64,000 bases of DNA from Aldehydirespirator sp965203635 (GTDB lineage: Bacteria > Actinomycetota > Acidimicrobiia > Acidimicrobiales > Aldehydirespiratoraceae), in the NCBI GenBank assembly GCA_965203635.1, contig OZ241903.1, positions 2,542,001-2,606,000 on the forward strand, in the 5' to 3' direction. Below the pieces are notes generated by a model. That model had not been told where the DNA came from and did no database searches. It saw nothing but the letters and a program-made list of their open reading frames with translations. The position numbers were made by a program, and so were the translations under genes. Positions 58,743-64,000 of the stretch are shown here, one piece after another (the stretch's first letter is position 1; every line of letters begins with the position of its first letter).

Positions 58743-59885
58743 TCACCAGAGGTGGTCGGAGGCGATGGCCGCCCCCGTGGCGAGTGCCCCGAGCTTCTCG
58801 TAGGCGATCTCGGGGTCGACTCCGGCGTATCCGGCGAACGTGGAGAAACCGCAGTCGGTGCCGGCCATGACCCTCTCGGGGCCGACGATGGCCGCGAACC
58901 GCTGGATACGCTGCGCTACGAGTTCTGGATGCTCCACGAAGTGGGTTGTCGTGTCGATCACGCCGGGCACGAGGACCTTGTCGTCGCCGATGTCGGCCTC
59001 GGCGAAGGTCGCCCACTCGTGCGCGTGCCGCGGGTTGGCGGCCTCGAAGAGCAGTGCCTGCGGCTTCGCCTCCATGGCGATCGGCAGCACTTGGGACATG
59101 GGCGCATCGTGGGTGTGGGGCCCCTCGTAGTTGCCCCAGCAGACGTGCAGTCGCATCTGGCCGGCGTCGATGTTGCGCACGGCCCAGTTCAGAGCCTCCA
59201 CATGCACGTGGGCCAGCGCCTCGTACTCGGCGTCCGACTTGCCCTTGAACATCATGTGGCGACCGAGCCCCAGATCCGGCGAGTCGAGTTGCAGGACGAA
59301 CCCGGCCTCGACGATCGCCTCGTACTCGGGCCGCATCGCTTCGGCGAGCGCGTAGAGGTACGTCTCGTGGTCGCCGTAGTGGGCGTCGGGCTGGAACAGC
59401 GCGATGACGCCGGGTGAAGCGGCGTTCATGAAGGCGTCGCGGGGGCCGTGTGCGTCGACCGCGGCGGCGAAGTTGGCGATGTCGCGCCGGCACGGACCCA
59501 TGTCCTTCACTGCTATGGGACCGACGCATTGTGGCCGCTTGTACGTCGGCGTCCCGCCGGTGCGCGCCTGCCGCTCGAGGAAGGAGGGGTGGTCCTCGAG
59601 GTCGGCAGGGGCGCGCCGGGGGCTGTCGCCCTCGAACCCCGTGATCCGGTCCTTGATGTAAGTGGCGTAGGAGAGCTTGCTCATCTCGCCGTCGCTGACG
59701 ACGTCAACGCCCACACTGACCTGCCGGGCGACCACATCGTCCACCGCCTTGGTGATCTCGGCCCGGTGGGCGTCCATGTCGATGGCTTCCTCGTTCTCGA
59801 TGGCGAACACGCCCCGGGTCACTGCCTCCGAACGGGGCAGCGAGCCCACATGGGTGGTGAGGATGCGGTCGGTGCTGGTCCTCAT
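58743..59885 (-). CDS. MetE-like (cobalamin-independent methionine synthase II family) protein
   Basis: A 380-residue zinc TIM barrel of the MetE C-terminal-domain type. Ligand regions are RLHVCWGNYEGPH (His and Cys) and MAGTDCGFSTFAG (the second Cys). The opening TTHVGSLPRSEAVTRGV and QLDSPDLGLGRHMMFKGK are family blocks. It lacks the N-terminal half of true MetE. Such single-domain proteins move alkyl groups between thiols (as in epoxyalkane:CoM transferase) or are uncharacterised. It sits within the transporter/SnoaL operon, so demethylation or thiol transfer on the imported compound is a fair guess. Confidence 0.83.
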   Translation of the reverse strand: MRTSTDRILTTHVGSLPRSEAVTRGVFAIENEEAIDMDAHRAEITKAVDDVVARQVSVGVDVVSDGEMSKLSYATYIKDRITGFEGDSPRRAPADLEDHPSFLERQARTGGTPTYKRPQCVGPIAVKDMGPCRRDIANFAAAVDAHGPRDAFMNAASPGVIALFQPDAHYGDHETYLYALAEAMRPEYEAIVEAGFVLQLDSPDLGLGRHMMFKGKSDAEYEALAHVHVEALNWAVRNIDAGQMRLHVCWGNYEGPHTHDAPMSQVLPIAMEAKPQALLFEAANPRHAHEWATFAEADIGDDKVLVPGVIDTTTHFVEHPELVAQRIQRFAAIVGPERVMAGTDCGFSTFAGYAGVDPEIAYEKLGALATGAAIASDHLW

Positions 59886-59934
59886 GAGTCGGCGGTCGAC
59901 CCGCCTAGGCGGTCAGCGTGCCCGCGATGCGCCC

Positions 59935-61094
<1,160 letters not shown>

Positions 61095-61107
<13 letters not shown>

Positions 61108-62177
61108 TGATTGTCCTCCCTGATCGTGTTTGTGCGTGCTTCGCGGCCGCGTATGTCCTCGCCGAGCAACTGGCGCATGCGGGCCAAGACGTCCAGGCCC
61201 TGCATGTTCAGCCAGTGCAAGAGGTCGATGAAGACCCAGTTCTCGGCCAGCCGGTCGCCGTCCCGCCTGTAGACGTCCGCCACCCGCATGTCGGCCGGCT
61301 TGCCGGCCCCCGTCATTCCCAGGAACCCGCCGCCGGCGACGTTGGTCAGGTTGGCCCATCCGAAGAAGGACGCGTAGTCGCCTTCGGCAAGTCGGGCCAC
61401 ATGCCCGTTGAAGCGCTTGTCCGACAGGTTGAGCCGGAACGGGTACTGGTGCTGCTGCTCGTAGCGGTCGATCGTGTAGGTGGCGCCGATACCGTCGGGG
61501 CCCGACCAGATCATGTCGGAGTGCCACGTCGCTTCGAGCACCGATCGTGGCACGTGATTGTCGCCGGTCTCGTTGGCCACTTGGTTGGCCTGTGCCAGAT
61601 CCTTGACCAGGCGTTCGACCAGCCGCATCGTCGCGGCTCCCTCGCCGGGGTCCTGGGCGTCGAGCAGCAGCCCATCGTGGGTTGCCGGCCCCAGGTGCAT
61701 GTGAGCAGCTCCCGTCTGGGGCGGCAGCGGATACTGCCCCGCTTGGCGCATCACACTGACTACGTCGACGAACAGCGCCGTCTCCGCGATCTGCTCGCCG
61801 TCCACCCGATTGAACTCGCAGAACCGGATCAGGCACATCCTGCCGGTTGGAGGGATGTCCAGCCAGGGCCGATCGAAGAGCCCCAGCAGGTGCCCCATCT
61901 GGCATACCCACACCGCCCCGTCACCGGACGCCGTGTCGGCTCCGGCCATGAAGACGTCGGGGCGGCGCTGCAGAGACGTGAAGGACTCCCGCAACGGCAC
62001 CCAGAATGCCTCCGCCACCCCGTCGGCACCGAACTGCTCGTTGAAGGGATGCACACCCCGCCACCGATAGTCGTCGGCGGAGTGCTTGCGGATCACCGCG
62101 GCGAGTTCGGCCTCCGACGCTCGGTCGAGGTCGCGGCAGTAGGCGAGCACGACGCGCTTCGCGTCCTGGAGCGTCAT
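61095..62177 (-). CDS. Double SnoaL-like (NTF2-fold) protein, member 3
   Basis: A 360-residue paralogue of member 2, with halves marked by DRASEAELAAVIRKHSADDY, LQRRPDVFMAGADTASGDGA, VDVVSVMRQAGQYPLPPQTG, then VLEATWHSDMIWSGPDGIGA and LAENWVFIDLLHWLNMQGLD. It lies between the second permease and the ATPase with overlaps on both sides (ATGA to the permease stop), so it must be made along with the transporter. This close coupling of an NTF2-type protein to an uptake system is unusual. Function not known. Confidence 0.82.
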
Positions 62178-63175
62178 CCCTTCACCGCTCCGGCGCCCAG
62201 ACCCTTCACTAGGTGCTTCTGGAAGATGATTATCGCGATCACGATGGGCAGAGTGATCGAGACCGATGCTGCGGCGGCCTCGGTGACGGTGGCCGCACTG
62301 TCGCCTCCCGTCAACGCGGAGATCGCTACCGGGAGGGTGTACTCGGTCACGGCGAGAACCCGCACGAACAGGAATTCGTTGTAGGCCAGGAGCATCGTGA
62401 ACAGCGAGGTGGCGATTATCCCCGGCCACATGACCGGGATGACGACCATCCGGAACGCCTGCAGCCGGGTCGTGCCGTCCATCATGGCCGCCTCCTCGAT
62501 CTCGCGGGGCACCTCCATGAAGAAGCTCCTGAGCATCCAGATCGTGAACGGCTGGTTGACCGCCACCAGTGCCAGCACGATCACCAGCCGGGAGTCGAGG
62601 ATGCCGAGCTCCTTGGCCACCACGAAGTACGGGAGCACGAACGCAGTCCGCGGCAGTGCCCGGAAGCCCAGCGCCACGATGAGGATCACCGCGCCGGACA
62701 GCCCCGAGTAGCGGGCCAGGGCGTAGCCGGCCAGCAGGCCGATGGAGATCGAGATGACCACGGTCAGCACGGTCACGAATATGGAGTTGACGAAGAAGTC
62801 GAACTCCCGGTTCATGTCGAACACGCGCGGGAAGACGGTGAGCGCCACCCAGAGCGAGCCGATGACGGCCACAGTGAACGGCCATGTCGTCTCGAAACTG
62901 CGGCGGGCCCACAGGATGAAGGCGATCAACGCCCCTGTCAGCAGGAAGAACAACCCGACGGCCCACATGTTCTGGTCCTCGTTGACGAACCAGAACTTGC
63001 GGTACGGGTCGGCGGTGATGTCGAAGCCCCACAGCGTCGGCGTGCTGCGGATGGTGTCCCGCGTGAACTTGATCGACGTCTGGGCGGCCCAGTAGAACGG
63101 GATCGACGACAGGACGGCCATCGCCACCAAGGTGCTGTGGATGCCGAAGGTCTTGAGGGGGCTGGTCTGGTTCAT
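62174..63175 (-). CDS. ABC transporter permease, MalG type
   Basis: A 333-residue inner-membrane permease of the carbohydrate/polyol class. The EAA loop EEAAMMDGTTRLQAFRMVVI is intact, and about six to eight membrane segments are visible. The first periplasmic loop (FTRDTIRSTPTLWGFDITAD) and an extra N-terminal pair of membrane segments make it longer than the typical 280 residues. The start overlaps the MalF-type permease stop by 4 bp. Confidence 0.92.
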   Translation of the reverse strand: MNQTSPLKTFGIHSTLVAMAVLSSIPFYWAAQTSIKFTRDTIRSTPTLWGFDITADPYRKFWFVNEDQNMWAVGLFFLLTGALIAFILWARRSFETTWPFTVAVIGSLWVALTVFPRVFDMNREFDFFVNSIFVTVLTVVISISIGLLAGYALARYSGLSGAVILIVALGFRALPRTAFVLPYFVVAKELGILDSRLVIVLALVAVNQPFTIWMLRSFFMEVPREIEEAAMMDGTTRLQAFRMVVIPVMWPGIIATSLFTMLLAYNEFLFVRVLAVTEYTLPVAISALTGGDSAATVTEAAAASVSITLPIVIAIIIFQKHLVKGLGAGAVKG

Positions 63176-64000
63176 CGTTCTGCAATCTGTTCTTTGTAGG
63201 ACTTGCGGAGGAACGGGATGAGCACGACGAAGATCCCGATGACGGTGATAACCGCGATCGCGTTGCCCTTGCCCACGCGCCCGATCTGAGAACTCAGCGC
63301 TACGTCGAAGTTGTACATCTGGAGTGTGTGCGCCGCCTGGCCCGCGCTCTGGCCGAACACGAACGAGCTGTCGAACACTCTGTAGGCGTCCATGATGGTG
63401 ATCAGCAGCACGAACACGATCAGTGACTTCAGGTGGGGGATGACGACGAACAGTTGCTTCGCCCAGAACCCGGCGCCGTCCATCTGGGCCGCCTCCATCC
63501 GCTCCTCGGGCAGCGTCTGCATTCCCGCGAAGAACGTGATGATGGCGAAGGGTGTGATGGACCAGATCCCGTGGATGATCAGCACCCACTTCACGTTGTC
63601 GGTCGTGATGACGAAGGTCTCGTCGGTGAACACGTCCCAGAGCCAGGCGATCAGCCCTCCCCGGTCGAACAGGTCGCGCACGAGCAGGGTGCCCACCACC
63701 GGTGTGACGATGAACGGCAGCAGCAATGTCGCCATGTACAGGCCTCTGGCCCGCGTGACCCGGTCCAGGAGATTGGCGACTGACAGCCCGAGCACTAGGT
63801 GCACCGGCACGACGATCACCACGAACAGCATCGTCAAGCGGAAGGCAGCCCAGAAGTCGGGGTCGGTCAGGACTTCGGTGTAGTTCTCGAACCCGATCCA
63901 CTCACGTGTGCCCAGATCGCGCAGGAACACCCGGTTGAACGACAAGAAGACCGTGGTGACAAGCGGAAACACCATGAGTGCGGCCATGATGAACACGCTC
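63172..64000 (-). CDS. ABC transporter permease, MalF type (cut by window edge)
   Basis: At least 275 residues of a permease with an EAA-type loop (EERMEAAQMDGAGFWAKQLF) and six membrane segments. The frame is open to the right edge. A GTG at 63996 could start it, but the first membrane segment is then incomplete, so the real N-terminus most likely lies outside. The substrate-binding protein gene is not in the window and is expected further upstream. Confidence 0.9.
   Translation of the reverse strand, partial: SVFIMAALMVFPLVTTVFLSFNRVFLRDLGTREWIGFENYTEVLTDPDFWAAFRLTMLFVVIVVPVHLVLGLSVANLLDRVTRARGLYMATLLLPFIVTPVVGTLLVRDLFDRGGLIAWLWDVFTDETFVITTDNVKWVLIIHGIWSITPFAIITFFAGMQTLPEERMEAAQMDGAGFWAKQLFVVIPHLKSLIVFVLLITIMDAYRVFDSSFVFGQSAGQAAHTLQMYNFDVALSSQIGRVGKGNAIAVITVIGIFVVLIPFLRKSYKEQIAER

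Noticed and set aside
61910..63185. Sequencing break merging permease and SnoaL genes into one frame
   Set aside because: Each has its own intact start, stop and ATGA overlap; the merged frame is chance openness.

Overview
The window is a densely coded, high-GC bacterial chromosome segment with frequent GTG and some TTG starts. It reads like an aerobic, heterotrophic actinobacterium, most plausibly a marine or host-associated relative of the Acidimicrobiia. The hints are a RamB-type regulator beside isocitrate lyase, an F420-type (DUF385) reductase, an Rv2466c-like thioredoxin-fold protein, a geranylgeranyl-reductase-type flavoenzyme, many acyl-CoA enzymes, and a DddL-like cupin next to a sulfatase. 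The taxonomic placement is inference; no rRNA or ribosomal-protein gene is present to anchor it. No CRISPR array, prophage, insertion sequence or replication origin was seen, and no gene-free stretch exceeds about 210 bases.

1-12.1 kb: the 5' end of phoH (cut by the window edge), a ramB-like regulator divergent from aceA (glyoxylate shunt), a cyclopropane-fatty-acid synthase gene, three tRNA genes (Arg, His, Lys), an NYN-domain protein, a translationally coupled CobW GTPase / amidohydrolase / UbiD decarboxylase operon, and a zinc-uptake pair (permease and an extremely His/Asp/Glu-rich lipoprotein) divergent from a Zur-like regulator over a palindromic operator. 12.1-31.5 kb: a large secreted protein, a beta-oxidation-like operon (SDR, enoyl-CoA hydratase, acyl-CoA dehydrogenase, amidohydrolase), an aminotransferase, uridine kinase, two DNA-repair genes (ogt, ung), a TauD-type dioxygenase, the zinc-transporter ATPase with a His-rich tail (about 12 kb from its partners), a flavoprotein reductase, PEP carboxylase, a Baeyer-Villiger-type monooxygenase and an Rv2466c-like protein. 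31.6-42.6 kb: an acyl-CoA carboxylase / AtuA / TIGR03084 / enoyl-CoA hydratase operon ending in two tandem CHK-kinase-like genes, then a zinc alcohol dehydrogenase.

42.6-54.8 kb: mixed catabolic and accessory genes (VOC protein, D-aminoacylase-type hydrolase, beta-carbonic anhydrase, cupredoxin-like lipoprotein, Rieske oxygenase, SDR, PPOX protein, small monooxygenase), then an Ldh2-type dehydrogenase and a tightly packed sulfatase / DUF385 / DddL-like cupin set. 54.8-56.6 kb: a small accessory island with a ParDE-like and a MazEF-like toxin-antitoxin pair flanked by gene remnants, including a frameshifted and truncated RraA-family start. 56.6-64 kb: a long minus-strand operon (read right to left) with two ABC permeases, a double-domain SnoaL-like protein, the ABC ATPase, a MetE-like protein and two more double SnoaL-like proteins. 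This last operon is the best candidate here for an uncharacterised uptake-and-catabolism system.

A family of about 40-50 bp dispersed repeats occurs at six places, mostly just behind stop codons. In one case it is inserted in frame into the start of PEP carboxylase. Several other palindromic or duplicated intergenic elements are listed separately.
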